Part shown: one piece after another, positions 25,212 through 34,082 of the stretch
Position numbering within the stretch: the first letter of the stretch is position 1
How the letters are laid out: the number at the start of each line of letters is the position of its first letter
Source of the DNA: Micromonospora narathiwatensis
GTDB lineage: Bacteria > Actinomycetota > Actinomycetes > Mycobacteriales > Micromonosporaceae
Length of the DNA: 64,000 bases
Assembly: GCF_900089605.1 (NCBI RefSeq)
Contig: NZ_LT594324.1
Location: 5,518,001 to 5,582,000 of the forward strand
Direction: 5' to 3'
Position numbers and translations under genes: made by a program
Notes under the pieces: generated by a model
The model's database searches: none
Told to the model about the DNA's origin: nothing
Seen by the model: the letters and a program-made list of their open reading frames with translations, nothing else

Positions 25212-27518
25212 TCAGCCGAGGGTGAATTTCTCCCAGGGGCCGATGGCGGTGCGGTTGGCGATGAGTGGTTTGGTGCCGGCGCTTTCGGCGACGACGTAGC
25301 GGTTGTTGATGCCGGCTTTGAGGCTGACGGTGCCGTCGGTGTTGCGGATCAGGGTGAATCTTTCCCAGGGGCCGACGGTGGTGCGGTTGGCGATGAGTGG
25401 TTTGGTGCCGGCGCTTTCGGCGACGACGAAGCGGTTGTTGACTCGGGCGAAGAGGGCGACCTGTCCGTTGCCGAGGTCGACCAGGGTGAACTTTTCCCAG
25501 AGGCCGGCGGCGGTGCGGTTGGCGATGAGTGGTTTGCTGCCGGCGCTCTCGGCGGTGACGTGGCGCTTGTTGATGCCGGCCTTGAACGTGCGCTCGTTGT
25601 CGGCGACGTTCACCCGGTAGAACTTCTCCCGGGTGCCGATCGTGGTGGCGCTGGCGACCAGCGAGGCGGTGCTCGACGGCGCGCTCACGTAGCGGTTGTT
25701 GATGCCGGCCTTCAGACTGACCGTGCCGTCGGCGTTCCGCAGCAGGTCGAACGTCTCGCTCGAGGTGACCGCCGTGCTGAGCGGGAGCACCGAGCCGCCG
25801 TTGGTCAGGTACCGGCGGGTGGCCCGGGAGAAGAGGGCGACCTTGCCGTTGCCGGCGTCCGCCAGGTCGAACTGGGCGGCGGCGCCCAGCGCGGGCTGGT
25901 TGGCCGCCACCCCGATGCCGGCGGTCGTCGCGGCCGCGTACCAGAGGGTGTACTGGGAAATCAGCCCGATCGTGCCGGTACGCCGCAGCACGCTGGCGTT
26001 CTGGGCGCTGCTGGCGGTGCGACCGTCGCTGCCGGACACCTTGACCGACACGGTGTAGGTGCCGGTGGCCGCGTACTTGTGCGACGCGACCGGGGTGCCC
26101 TGGGTGACGACGGTGCCGTCGCCGAAGTCGAACACGTACGAGGTGATCGGCACGAAACCGGGGGTCGAGGTGGTCGCGTCGACCGTGACCGAGTTGGCGC
26201 CGAGGTCCAGCGCCGTGTCGAACCTGGCGACCGGATTGCCGACGGTCTCGACCGCGCCCCGGTCGGCGTAGGTGACCGGGCCGGCGCCGGTGTTCGGCAC
26301 CGCCGGGTTGTCGGCACGGGCGGTCCCGGCCCGGTCGGTGTCCTGATATCCGGGGGCTGCCGAGTTGGCCGAGTCCTCACTGTCCCTGGCCCAGGGGGTG
26401 TCCTTGTCGTGGGCAGCCTGTCCCGACGCGGTGCGGAACGCGGCGAGACCCATCCGGGTGCCGTTCCAGGAGTACGCCGACGCCGACGGCGACCCGTGGT
26501 GGTACGTGTTGTTGTAGTCGACCACCGTGTCCTTGGTGGCGTCGTCGTAGATGCCGATCTCGGCGCCCCCGGGTCCCGGTCGCTTGCAGTAGACCTGGCC
26601 GAAGAGCCCGTTCGAGAGCATGACGTTGTTCTGCACCGAGACGCCGGTCGAGGCCCCGTCGACCCGGATTCCGTCCTGACAGTGATCCCGGACGGTGTTG
26701 TTGGTGATCGCTGTGCCGGCGGCCCCGCGGTTGTGGATACCGAAACGCGCGCCACCCATGACCTGGTTGTTGGCCACCACCGTGCCGGTTGCGTCCGGGC
26801 CGATCTCGATCGACGCACCGGCGAAAGCGCCGGTGGTGGTGCCGATGACGGTGTTGCCGGGCCCGTCGACCTTGATGCCCGCGCCGCCGTCGTCGCTGTC
26901 GGAGATGGAGCTGGCAAACACGGACCCGCCCCGGACGGACACGTCGCTGGTCGCGGCGTCCATGGTCAACCCGCCGAAGAGCGCTGATCCGGTGACGGAT
27001 ACCTGCTTCAGGTTCGACCGGGTCACCCCGGCGAGCCGTACGGCGGGTGCCTTGGCGTTGGTCCCCATCACGTAGCTGCCGCCCTGGACCGTGATGCCCG
27101 AGGCGTTCGCGAGTTCGAGGACGGGCGCGTCGGTCGCACTTCGCACCTTGAAGTTCTGGAGCACGACGTCGTGTTGGCCGTCGATGACGAAGCCGGCCGT
27201 CGCGCCGCTGAGGATGGCGACGCCGCTGGCGAGGAAGGTGATCGGCTGGTCCGGCGTACCGGAGCTGGTGATGGTGACCCGTTCCGGGTAGGTGCCCCGG
27301 CCGACGTCGACCGTCTGGCCGGAGGTGACCACGGCCGCGGCGGCACCGATGGAGCAGAACGGCTGCGCGAGGGTGCCTGGCCCGGTGTCCGAGCAGGCGG
27401 TGGATTCCTGGCGGACGTAGAGAGCCGCCGGTTCGGCGGCCTGCGCCGGAGCGGCGGACCCCAGGAGGCTGGCCGTCATGGCGGTAGCGGCGAGAACGGC
27501 GGAAGAAGGTCTGTGCAT
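25212..27518 (-). CDS. secreted beta-helix/PKD/beta-trefoil-repeat protein
   Basis: A 768-residue extracellular protein. Its signal peptide is about residues 1–27 (HRPSSAVLAATAMTASLLGS, cleavage after AQA). A right-handed parallel beta-helix spans about 50–400 (repeated short strands such as NTVIGTTTGAF, GTAITNNTVRDHCQDGIRVDG, VSVQNNVML). A PKD-type domain lies at about 426–508 (SYVFDFGDGTVV, SHKYAATGTYTVSVKV). A C-terminal fascin/ricin-like beta-trefoil region starts near 515, with repeats such as VSLKAGINNRYV, AESAGTKPLIANRTAIGPWEKF. It is probably a polysaccharide-binding or -acting protein; no catalytic residues could be picked. ATG 27518 has AGGA upstream and is preferred to a start 17 codons earlier. 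Confidence 0.8.
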   Translation of the reverse strand: MHRPSSAVLAATAMTASLLGSAAPAQAAEPAALYVRQESTACSDTGPGTLAQPFCSIGAAAAVVTSGQTVDVGRGTYPERVTITSSGTPDQPITFLASGVAILSGATAGFVIDGQHDVVLQNFKVRSATDAPVLELANASGITVQGGSYVMGTNAKAPAVRLAGVTRSNLKQVSVTGSALFGGLTMDAATSDVSVRGGSVFASSISDSDDGGAGIKVDGPGNTVIGTTTGAFAGASIEIGPDATGTVVANNQVMGGARFGIHNRGAAGTAITNNTVRDHCQDGIRVDGASTGVSVQNNVMLSNGLFGQVYCKRPGPGGAEIGIYDDATKDTVVDYNNTYHHGSPSASAYSWNGTRMGLAAFRTASGQAAHDKDTPWARDSEDSANSAAPGYQDTDRAGTARADNPAVPNTGAGPVTYADRGAVETVGNPVARFDTALDLGANSVTVDATTSTPGFVPITSYVFDFGDGTVVTQGTPVASHKYAATGTYTVSVKVSGSDGRTASSAQNASVLRRTGTIGLISQYTLWYAAATTAGIGVAANQPALGAAAQFDLADAGNGKVALFSRATRRYLTNGGSVLPLSTAVTSSETFDLLRNADGTVSLKAGINNRYVSAPSSTASLVASATTIGTREKFYRVNVADNERTFKAGINKRHVTAESAGSKPLIANRTAAGLWEKFTLVDLGNGQVALFARVNNRFVVAESAGTKPLIANRTTVGPWERFTLIRNTDGTVSLKAGINNRYVVAESAGTKPLIANRTAIGPWEKFTLG
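25221..25616. repeat. 132-bp tandem repeats encoding beta-trefoil units
   Basis: Three near-identical blocks begin with GGTGAAT or GGTGAAC followed by TCCCAG at 25221, 25353 and 25485. The period is exactly 132 bp (44 codons). Stretches such as GTGCGGTTGGCGATGAGTGG are conserved at the DNA level, with lower GC than the flanks, which points to recent duplication. Confidence 0.75.
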
Positions 27519-27725
27519 GCGAGTCCTCGGTCGAGGAGGAAGGGCCTGAGTCGGCCGGGAGAGATCCATGCATCATCCCCCGTCAGTCGATCTCCCGCTG
27601 TCCCGGGCCCGCCACAGCCGGCGGCTGGCGAGATCGGGCAACCGTGATCTGCCGCGACAACCGGGCAACCCGTCGCGGGTCGCCTTCCGTCCCCTGGACA
27701 TGAGGCGAGCAGCAGGTTCCGTGCC

Positions 27726-28244
27726 GTGAAACCGGGTGACGAGGACGAGTTCCGCGAGTTCGTGAGCGCCCGGCTGGATGCGCTGCGCCGTACGGCGTAC
27801 CTGCTCTGCCGGGACTGGCACACCGCCGACGACCTGGTGTCCATCACCGTCGGCCGGATCTATCGCAACTGGCGGCGGGTCCGGGCCGCCGACAACGTCG
27901 ACGCGTACGTGCGGGGGATGCTCACCCACGCCTGGCTGGACGAGCGCCGACGCCCGTGGCGGCGGGAGCACGTGAGCGAGGAACTGCCCGACCGGTCCGA
28001 CCCGGCCAGCCCGGAGCCGTCGCTGGCTGACCGGGAGGTGCTCTGGGACCTGCTCGGGCGGCTCGCGCCGCGCCGGCGGGCGGTGGTGGTCCTCCGCTTC
28101 TACTGCGACCTGTCCGTCGAGCAGACCGCGGAGATCCTCGGCATCAGCACCGGCACGGTGAAGAGTCAGGCCGCTCGGGCACTGGAGCACCTGCGTCTGC
28201 TCGCCACGGAGGAAATGACCATGGAGTACGGGAGGCGGGTATGA
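27726..28244 (+). CDS. SigE-family RNA polymerase sigma factor
   Basis: A 172-residue ECF sigma factor, paralogous to the one at 219. Region 2 is about 10–75 (DEFREFVSARLDALRRTAYLLCRDWHTADDLVSITVGRIYRNW). Region 4 is about 110–160 (RRRAVVVLRFYCDLSVEQTAEILGISTGTVKSQAARALEHL). It starts with GTG at 27726; GTG 27721 is out of frame. Its end overlaps the next start by 4 nt (ATGA), so it is coupled to a membrane protein that is probably its regulator. Confidence 0.9.
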   Translation: MKPGDEDEFREFVSARLDALRRTAYLLCRDWHTADDLVSITVGRIYRNWRRVRAADNVDAYVRGMLTHAWLDERRRPWRREHVSEELPDRSDPASPEPSLADREVLWDLLGRLAPRRRAVVVLRFYCDLSVEQTAEILGISTGTVKSQAARALEHLRLLATEEMTMEYGRRV

Positions 28245-29005
28245 CGTACCAGCAGATCTTCGACGAAGCGCTTGGCGCGCCACCTCCGACGTCGGTGGAC
28301 CTCGACGGGATCATGGTTCGCGAGGCGCGACGCGGCCGGCTGCGCCGGCTCGGCGCGTACGGGACGGCCGCCGGGGCTGTGGTCGCGGTGGCCGTGGGCA
28401 TCGGGGTGGTGGTCACCGACCGGCCGGCCGTCACCATGCCGGGGATCGTGGCCGCCTCGTCGTCGGAGGCACCTGGCGACGAGGCGAACAAGGCGCGGGT
28501 CAGGAGCGCGATGCTCGCGGCGATCGACCGTGAGGTGCCGGGGCTGCGCTGGGTGCCGGACGCCGAGCACAAGAACATGGCCGACTGGAGCGGACCGACC
28601 GTGACCGACCCGAGCTGGCCGGTCAGTTGGTTCTCACACCAGTCGGCTTCCGGTTGGATCGGCGCGGGGCTCGCGGTGCGGGGCGACATCCGGGCCCGCT
28701 TCTCCATCGAGATCAGCATGCCAAAGGCGGGTCAGTCGACGGAGGACCTGACGTGCTCCGGGGCAGCGCGGGCATGCGAGACGTCGCGGGGACCGAACGG
28801 CGAGCGGATTCGGCGGGTGGACGTGGATGGCCGGCGCACCCTGCCGGACAAACCACCCACCCCCACGGTCAGCCGGTGGGTTGAGGTCTTCTGCCCGGAT
28901 GGTACGCAGGTGCGGGTGTCGGCGGTCAGTTCCTCCGCGGAGTTCCTGCTCACTGTGCCGGAGATGACCGCGATCGGCCTTGACCCGGCGCTCACTCCGC
29001 GCTGA
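28241..29005 (+). CDS. membrane protein, putative sigma-factor partner
   Basis: A 254-residue protein with a cytoplasmic N-terminus of about 45 residues, one membrane span (about 46–63, GTAAGAVVAVAVGIGVVV) and an extracellular C-terminal part. That part holds two cysteines (LTCSGAARACETS), likely a disulfide. No enzyme motif is seen. Translational coupling to the SigE-family gene and the topology suggest an anti-sigma or sensory partner, but no known anti-sigma domain such as a zinc HCCC motif is visible. Confidence 0.7.
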   Translation: MTYQQIFDEALGAPPPTSVDLDGIMVREARRGRLRRLGAYGTAAGAVVAVAVGIGVVVTDRPAVTMPGIVAASSSEAPGDEANKARVRSAMLAAIDREVPGLRWVPDAEHKNMADWSGPTVTDPSWPVSWFSHQSASGWIGAGLAVRGDIRARFSIEISMPKAGQSTEDLTCSGAARACETSRGPNGERIRRVDVDGRRTLPDKPPTPTVSRWVEVFCPDGTQVRVSAVSSSAEFLLTVPEMTAIGLDPALTPR

Positions 29006-29031
29006 CACCGGCTGCCGGCGTCCCGCCGACT

Positions 29032-29076
29032 CACGGAAAGAGTGGCTGTTCCGCGTTGGACAGCCGCTCTTTCGTG
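29032..29076. terminator. bidirectional hairpin between convergent genes
   Basis: CACGGAAAGAGTGGCTGT pairs with ACAGCCGCTCTTTCGTG with one bulge and one mismatch; the loop is about 10 nt. It lies between the membrane-protein stop and the SDR stop. Confidence 0.75.
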
Positions 29077-29121
29077 AACGTGTAACTCGTCGAATCGCGC
29101 GGCCTGCGACCGGCCAGCGAA

Positions 29122-29862
29122 TCAGGCGGTGGTGCCGCCGTCGATCGCGATCGACGCGCCGGTGATGTGCTGGCCACCCTCGCCCACCAGGTGACTGACC
29201 ATCGCCGCCACGTCGGCCGGTGTTCCGTACCGACCGAGTGCGATGTGCGACCGCTGCTTGTCGGAGGTGGCGCTGTCCGACGGGTTCATGTCGGTGTCGG
29301 TGGAACCGGGCAGGACCAGGTTGACGGTGATCCCCCGGGGGCCGAGTTCGCGGGCGAGGGCCCTGGTCAGGCCGTTGACCGCGGTCTTGGTCATGGCGTA
29401 GACGCTGACGCCCGGGTCGGGTACGCGGCTGGCGAAGCTGCTGCCGATGTTGACGATCCGTCCGCCGTCGCCCATGTGCCGAACCGCCGCCTGGGTCGCC
29501 AGGAACGCCCCGCGTACGTGCACGGCGATGGCCAGGTCGAGGTAGTCGAGGCTGACCTTGTCGATCGGCCCGGCCGCGAAGACTCCGGCGTTGTTGACCA
29601 GGATGTCCAGCCGCCCCAGCTCGGCGACCGTCCGCTCGACCGCGTCGACCACCGCCGTACCGTCGGCGCTGTCGGCCTGGATCGCCAGGCCGGTGCGGCC
29701 GTACGACTCGATCTCGGCGACCACGGCCTTCGCGCTGTCCTCCGCCGACCGGTACGTGAAAGCGACGTGGGCGCCGTCTTCGGCCAGCCGGCGCACGACG
29801 GCGGCGCCGATCCCGCGGCTTCCGCCGGTGACAAGGGCGACCCTGCCGGTAAGTCTGGACAC
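29122..29862 (-). CDS. SDR-family oxidoreductase
   Basis: A 246-residue classical short-chain dehydrogenase: VALVTGGSRGIGAAVVRRL (NAD(P) loop), ILVNNAGVF, IVNIGSSFASRV with the catalytic Ser, VSVYAMTKTAVNGL with the Tyr-xxx-Lys pair, and the C-terminal GQHITGASIAIDGGTTA. The TYRSAEDS after strand 2 suggests NADP preference. The gene is alone on its strand. The substrate is unknown; it resembles general 3-oxoacyl or sugar/alcohol reductases. Confidence 0.9.
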   Translation of the reverse strand: MSRLTGRVALVTGGSRGIGAAVVRRLAEDGAHVAFTYRSAEDSAKAVVAEIESYGRTGLAIQADSADGTAVVDAVERTVAELGRLDILVNNAGVFAAGPIDKVSLDYLDLAIAVHVRGAFLATQAAVRHMGDGGRIVNIGSSFASRVPDPGVSVYAMTKTAVNGLTRALARELGPRGITVNLVLPGSTDTDMNPSDSATSDKQRSHIALGRYGTPADVAAMVSHLVGEGGQHITGASIAIDGGTTA

Positions 29863-29999
29863 GCTTCCCCAATCCTGTCTCTCGACTCAGGAGGGTGATC
29901 ACCATATCCGGCGCCCGGTACGGCACTTGTCGACCGTCCTTACCGTGAACGCCAGCCCGTCCGGACGTCACCGGCGGCGGCACTCACGAGGGAGTGGTC

Positions 30000-30635
30000 A
30001 TGCCCGGTCAAGCCCTGCTCCGTACCACCGTCGTCGCCCTGACCGCCGCGCTGGCGGTCGCGGGCTGCGCGTCCGGCGGCGAGAAGACCACCGAGTCGAG
30101 CGCCACGACCTCGGTCACCGAGGCCCCCGGCGACGCGACCGCAACGGGATCTCCCACCCCCGCGACCGACGGGGGCACGACGACCGGGACGCCGACCGGC
30201 GGCGGCTCGACGGGTGGCGGGTCGACGGGTGGTGGGTCGATGGGCGGTGGCACCGGCAGCAACGGTGGGCAGCCCGGCGGCAAGCCGACGACGAGCGCCC
30301 CGAAGGCGGCCGGGCCCACCATCACCTTCTTCCGGGTCGCCCAGAAGCCGTCCTGCCCGTCCGGAACCAACCTCAGCCGGACCGAGGGCACGCCGGTCGT
30401 CCTGGAGTGGAAGGCCAGCAACGTCGACTCCGTCGCCCTCTCCGTCGACGGCCCGGGGGTGTACGCCGACAACTACCCGCCCACCGGCAGCGAGACGTTG
30501 AACTTCCCCTGTTCAGGGGCTGAGGGTGACGTCCAGCGGCACACCTACCTGCTGACCGTCCGCAACGCCCAGGGCAAGCAGACGAAGAGCCTCGCGGTGA
30601 CCGCGACCGTGCACGAGATCAAGCAGGTGACGTAA
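30000..30635 (+). CDS. secreted lipoprotein with Gly/Ser/Thr-rich linker
   Basis: A 211-residue lipoprotein with signal peptide and lipobox ALAVAGCASG (Cys near residue 23). A low-complexity linker at about 25–100 is rich in Thr, Ser, Gly and Pro, with GGGSTGGGST repeats. A small beta-sandwich-like C-terminal domain contains two cysteines (KPSCPSGTN, NFPCSG) and strands such as VVLEWKASNVDSVALSVDG. This domain resembles the Ig-like fold seen in some surface proteins. ATG 30000 has GAGGGAG 7 nt upstream and is preferred to GTG 29994. Its function is unknown; it lies 38 nt before purB. Confidence 0.75.
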   Translation: MPGQALLRTTVVALTAALAVAGCASGGEKTTESSATTSVTEAPGDATATGSPTPATDGGTTTGTPTGGGSTGGGSTGGGSMGGGTGSNGGQPGGKPTTSAPKAAGPTITFFRVAQKPSCPSGTNLSRTEGTPVVLEWKASNVDSVALSVDGPGVYADNYPPTGSETLNFPCSGAEGDVQRHTYLLTVRNAQGKQTKSLAVTATVHEIKQVT

Positions 30636-30673
30636 CCCGGGGGCGGCCGCCCGGTCATGGGAGACTGAGGTAC

Positions 30674-32098
30674 GTGACGACGATCCCGAACGTGCTCGCC
30701 CACCGGTACGCCTCGCCCGAACTGGTCGCCCTCTGGTCGCCGGAGGAGAAGGTACGGATGGAGCGGCGGCTCTGGCTCGCCGTACTCAAGGCCCAGCGGG
30801 ACCTCGGCGTGCCGGTGCCGGACGGGGTGGTCGAGGCGTACGAGCGGGTGGTCGACGACGTCGACCTGGCCTCGATCGCGGCGCGCGAGCGGGTCACCCG
30901 GCACGACGTGAAGGCCCGGATCGAGGAGTTCAGCGCGCTCGCCGGGCACGAGCACGTGCACAAGGGGATGACCTCGCGGGACCTCACCGAGAACGTCGAG
31001 CAGCTCCAGATCCGCCGCTCGCTGGAGCTGATCCGGGACCGGGTGGTCGCCACCCTGGCCCGGCTCGCCTGGCACGCCCACGAGTACTCCGGCCTGGTGC
31101 TGACCGGCCGGTCGCACAACGTCGCCGCGCAGGCCACCACGCTGGGCAAGCGCTTCGCCTCCGCCGCCGAGGAGCTGTTGATCGCGTACGACCGGCTGGA
31201 AGACCTGATCAGCTGGTACCCGCTGCGCGGCATCAAGGGGCCGGTCGGCACCGCCGCCGACCAGCTCGACCTCTTCGACGGTGACGCGGAGAAGGTAGCC
31301 GAGCTGGAGCGTCGGGTCGCCGAGCACCTCGGGTTCAGCCGGGTGCTGGACAGCGTCGGGCAGGTCTACCCCCGTTCGATCGACTTCGCGGTGCTGGCCG
31401 CGCTCGCCCAGGTGGCCGCCGCGCCGTCGTCGCTGGCCACCACGATCCGGCTGATGGTCGGCCAGGAGTTGGTCACCGAGGGCTTCAAGCCCGGTCAGGT
31501 GGGCTCCAGTGCCATGCCGCACAAGATGAACACCCGCTCGTCGGAGCGGGTGAACGGCTTCGCCGTGATCATCCGGGGCTACCTGTCGATGGTCGGCGAG
31601 CTGGCCGGCGACCAGTGGAACGAGGGGGACGTCTCCTGCTCGGTGGTCCGCCGGGTGGCGCTGCCGGACGCGTTCTTCGCCGCCGACGGGCTCTTCCAGA
31701 CCTTCCTGACCGTGCTGGACGAGTTCGGCCCGTACCCGGCGGTGATCAACCGGGAGCTGGAGCGCTTCCTGCCCTTCCTGGCCACCACGAAGATCCTGGT
31801 CGCGGCGGTCCGGCGCGGGGTCGGCCGGGAGGTGGCGCACGAGGCGATCAAGGAGCACGCGGTCGGGGTGGCGCTGGCCATGCGGGAGCAGGGCGCGGCC
31901 GGGAACGACCTTTTCGACCGCCTCGCCGCGGACGGCCGCCTCGGCCTGACCCGCGCCGACATCGACGCCCTGGTCGCCGACCGCAACGCCTTCGTCGGCG
32001 CGGCCGGGGCCCAGGTCGACCGGGTCACCGCCCGCATCGCCAAGATCGTCGAAACCCACCCGCACGCGGCGGCCTATTCCCCACCCCCCATCCTCTGA
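30674..32098 (+). CDS. purB: adenylosuccinate lyase
   Basis: A 474-residue enzyme acting twice in purine synthesis: it releases fumarate from SAICAR and from adenylosuccinate. Fumarase/aspartase superfamily marks are HKGMTSRDLTENVEQLQ, VLTGRSHNVAAQATTLGKR with a catalytic His, and the signature loop GSSAMPHKMNTRSSERV with the catalytic Ser. The start is GTG 30674. The gene stands apart from other pur genes on the plus strand; the following 43 nt are a simple CA-rich gap. Confidence 0.97.
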   Translation: MTTIPNVLAHRYASPELVALWSPEEKVRMERRLWLAVLKAQRDLGVPVPDGVVEAYERVVDDVDLASIAARERVTRHDVKARIEEFSALAGHEHVHKGMTSRDLTENVEQLQIRRSLELIRDRVVATLARLAWHAHEYSGLVLTGRSHNVAAQATTLGKRFASAAEELLIAYDRLEDLISWYPLRGIKGPVGTAADQLDLFDGDAEKVAELERRVAEHLGFSRVLDSVGQVYPRSIDFAVLAALAQVAAAPSSLATTIRLMVGQELVTEGFKPGQVGSSAMPHKMNTRSSERVNGFAVIIRGYLSMVGELAGDQWNEGDVSCSVVRRVALPDAFFAADGLFQTFLTVLDEFGPYPAVINRELERFLPFLATTKILVAAVRRGVGREVAHEAIKEHAVGVALAMREQGAAGNDLFDRLAADGRLGLTRADIDALVADRNAFVGAAGAQVDRVTARIAKIVETHPHAAAYSPPPIL

Positions 32099-32141
32099 TC
32101 CCACCCCACCCCACCACCGCCGGCCGGGAGGTGGGCGGGGG

Positions 32142-32603
32142 CTAGGAGTCGCGGGTGGGGGTTTCGGCGGCGGAGCTGAGGTTGGGGGCGCTCGGCGGCT
32201 CGGCGACGCCGCCGGGGGCGGACGCGATCTCCGGGGCCTGCGCGGTGTCGGCGGCGACGAGCGGCTGGTCGGGCGGCATGACGTCCGGCATCTTGGGTAC
32301 GACGATCACCGCCGTGCCGTAGGCGCAGATCTCCATCCACATCTCGCCGCAGTCCCGGCTGTCGAAGCGCATGCCGATCACCGCGTTCGCGCCGAGCCGG
32401 CGGGCCTCCTCGCCCAGTCGCGCCACGGAGTCCGTACGCCAGCGGGTGAGGTTGTCCGGTGCCATCGGGTCGTACGCCCCACCGCGGAGGTTCTTGACCC
32501 CCTCGCGGTAGGGGTTGCGTGTCCTCGCCATCGAGGAGACCACTTCGCCGAGGATCTGGCGGATCTCGTAGCCGGGTAGTTGATCCGTCGTCACGACCAG
32601 CAC
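32142..32603 (-). CDS. YbjQ-family (UPF0145) protein
   Basis: A 153-residue protein with the YbjQ/UPF0145 fold at about 1–105: VVTTDQLPGYEIRQILGEVVSSMARTRN, NLRGGAYDPMAP, EEARRLGANAVIGMRFDS, and EICAYGTAVIV. The family forms pentameric beta-rings and is sometimes labelled 'heavy-metal-binding', but its role is not known. The C-terminal 45 residues are a Pro/Ala-rich tail not seen in short homologues. GTG 32603 gives the family N-terminus. Confidence 0.88.
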   Translation of the reverse strand: MLVVTTDQLPGYEIRQILGEVVSSMARTRNPYREGVKNLRGGAYDPMAPDNLTRWRTDSVARLGEEARRLGANAVIGMRFDSRDCGEMWMEICAYGTAVIVVPKMPDVMPPDQPLVAADTAQAPEIASAPGGVAEPPSAPNLSSAAETPTRDS

Positions 32604-32679
32604 GTTTCCGATGCTGTCAGTCGGGCGGCGACCCGAACGTCGGCCGTGGTCACCTGATCGGATGCTGCGAAACGGGTCG

Positions 32680-32714
32680 GCGCGGACGGTCGGCACGCTG
32701 CCGACCATCCGCGC
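32680..32714. terminator. hairpin after the protease gene
   Basis: The arm GCGCGGACGGTCGGC and its near-complement flank a 5-nt loop, with one mismatch. It lies about 58 nt after the protease stop in the direction of transcription (minus) and before the YbjQ start. Confidence 0.65.
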
Positions 32715-32771
32715 CGCGCGCGGCGTCAACCGGCCGTCGGCCCCCAGACGGGGTGCCGGAGGGTCGGACCG

Positions 32772-33452
32772 TCAGACACCGGCCACCGAGGTGATCCAGG
32801 CCCGGTTGTACGCGACACTGGCGTAGTTCTGGATGCTCGAACCGTCGGCGGTCGAGGCGACGCCGACCTGGAGCCCGTTGTAGAACTGCGGGCCGCCGGA
32901 GTCGCCCTTCCAGGCGTTGCCGTTGATCCGGCTGCTGCGGATGGCCTGGCCGCCGTACGCGTCGGTGGCGCTGTTGCTGGTCACCTGGACGGTGGCGGTC
33001 TTGAGTTGGCTCGACGGGTTGCAGCCGCTGTAGCAGGTCATGCCCCAGCCGTAGATCGAGTTGGTGGATCCGATCGGCGGGTTGCTGCTGGCCAGCGAGA
33101 CGGTTGAGGTGGTCACCGCGCTGGAGAGCCGCATCAGCGCGAGATCGTTGCGGGTGTAGGTGGCGCTGACGGTGCGGGTGGTGCCGCCCGAGGCGTAGTA
33201 GACGCTGCCGATCCGGACCGACATGGTGCCGCTGATGCAGTGGCGGGCGGTGAGCACCCACGACGAGGCGATCACGCTGCCGGAGCAGGTGAACGAGCCG
33301 TTGCTGAAGACCGCGGCGGCCCAGGGCGCCGACGAGACGGTGCCGCCGCCGATGATGTACGGGCTCACGGGGGCGGCGACGGCGCCGCTGGCGGCGCCCA
33401 GCACGCCCACGAGGGCGGTGCCGAGGACGGCGAGCAGGGATCGGATACGCAT
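32772..33452 (-). CDS. secreted trypsin-like serine protease
   Basis: A 226-residue S1-family protease with a signal peptide at about 1–27 (SLLAVLGTALVGVLGAASGAVA). The triad is visible: VLTARHC (His), NDLALMRL (Asp) and WKGDSGGPQF (Ser). SPYIIGGGTVSSAPWAAAVF is the activation-type N-terminus IIGG. Cysteine pairs include FTCSGSVIASSWVLTARHC and MTCYSGC. ATG 33452 has AAGGAGT upstream. The ORF is open 70 codons further, but that part is not protein-like. It is a short extracellular protease; specificity was not judged. Confidence 0.92.
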   Translation of the reverse strand: MRIRSLLAVLGTALVGVLGAASGAVAAPVSPYIIGGGTVSSAPWAAAVFSNGSFTCSGSVIASSWVLTARHCISGTMSVRIGSVYYASGGTTRTVSATYTRNDLALMRLSSAVTTSTVSLASSNPPIGSTNSIYGWGMTCYSGCNPSSQLKTATVQVTSNSATDAYGGQAIRSSRINGNAWKGDSGGPQFYNGLQVGVASTADGSSIQNYASVAYNRAWITSVAGV

Positions 33453-33818
33453 CGGATGTACTCCTTGCCTCACGGACCCGGGATCACCGGGTCGGTCGAG
33501 CCGGTGCGGGTTGTGGGTGACCCGCCGGCCTAGCATCGAGCTTTGTCGATGTAGAGTAGGGGCTGTCGGCGGTCGTGGCAAGGATTCGATCGAGCCTAAT
33601 GGATGTAACGATTTGGCGACCCCCGGCGCGGCGAAGTACCTGCTCGGGGGACGTTCCGGCAAAGCACGGACATCCCGGTTCCCGCACCCCGCCGGTCATG
33701 TCGATCACTGCCTGAACTGTCCCGGCCGGTGCGGTCGAAGCGGAATCTGCCAGGTAGGCTGGCTGCGCTCGCCCGTTGTGGGTCGGCACCCAACTGCGTA
33801 CACAGTCAGGAGTGCCCA
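33453..33818. other. 366-nt divergent intergenic region (protease/purS)
   Basis: There is no gene I can support. It holds the protease promoter and leader on one side and the purS promoter on the other. Less GC-rich patches lie near 33530–33565 and 33590–33615, the likely promoter zone of the protease. A TAGGCT hexamer near 33753 could be a purS −10 element. No riboswitch structure was recognised. Confidence 0.5.
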
Positions 33819-34082
33819 GTGCCTCGCGTCGTCGTCGACGTCATGCTCAAGCCCGAGATCCTCGATCCGCAGGGCCAGGCCGTCGCAAACGCGCTGCCCC
33901 GGCTCGGCGTCAGTGACGTCGCCTCGGTTCGGATCGGCAGGCGGATCGAGATCGAGTTCACCGGTGAGCCGGACCTGGACCGGGCCCGGGAGATCGCCGA
34001 CAAGTTGCTCGCCAACCCGGTCATCGAGGACTACACCGTCCGACTGGTCGAGGCCGACGAGCCCGTGGACGCACACCGGTGA
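33819..34082 (+). CDS. purS: phosphoribosylformylglycinamidine synthase subunit PurS
   Basis: An 87-residue small subunit of FGAM synthase that bridges PurQ and PurL and helps move ammonia. Family sequence: [40 protein letters not shown], and [18 protein letters not shown] 33819 has AGGAG 7 nt upstream. The stop overlaps the purQ start by 4 nt (GTGA), giving tight coupling. Confidence 0.96.
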   Translation: MPRVVVDVMLKPEILDPQGQAVANALPRLGVSDVASVRIGRRIEIEFTGEPDLDRAREIADKLLANPVIEDYTVRLVEADEPVDAHR

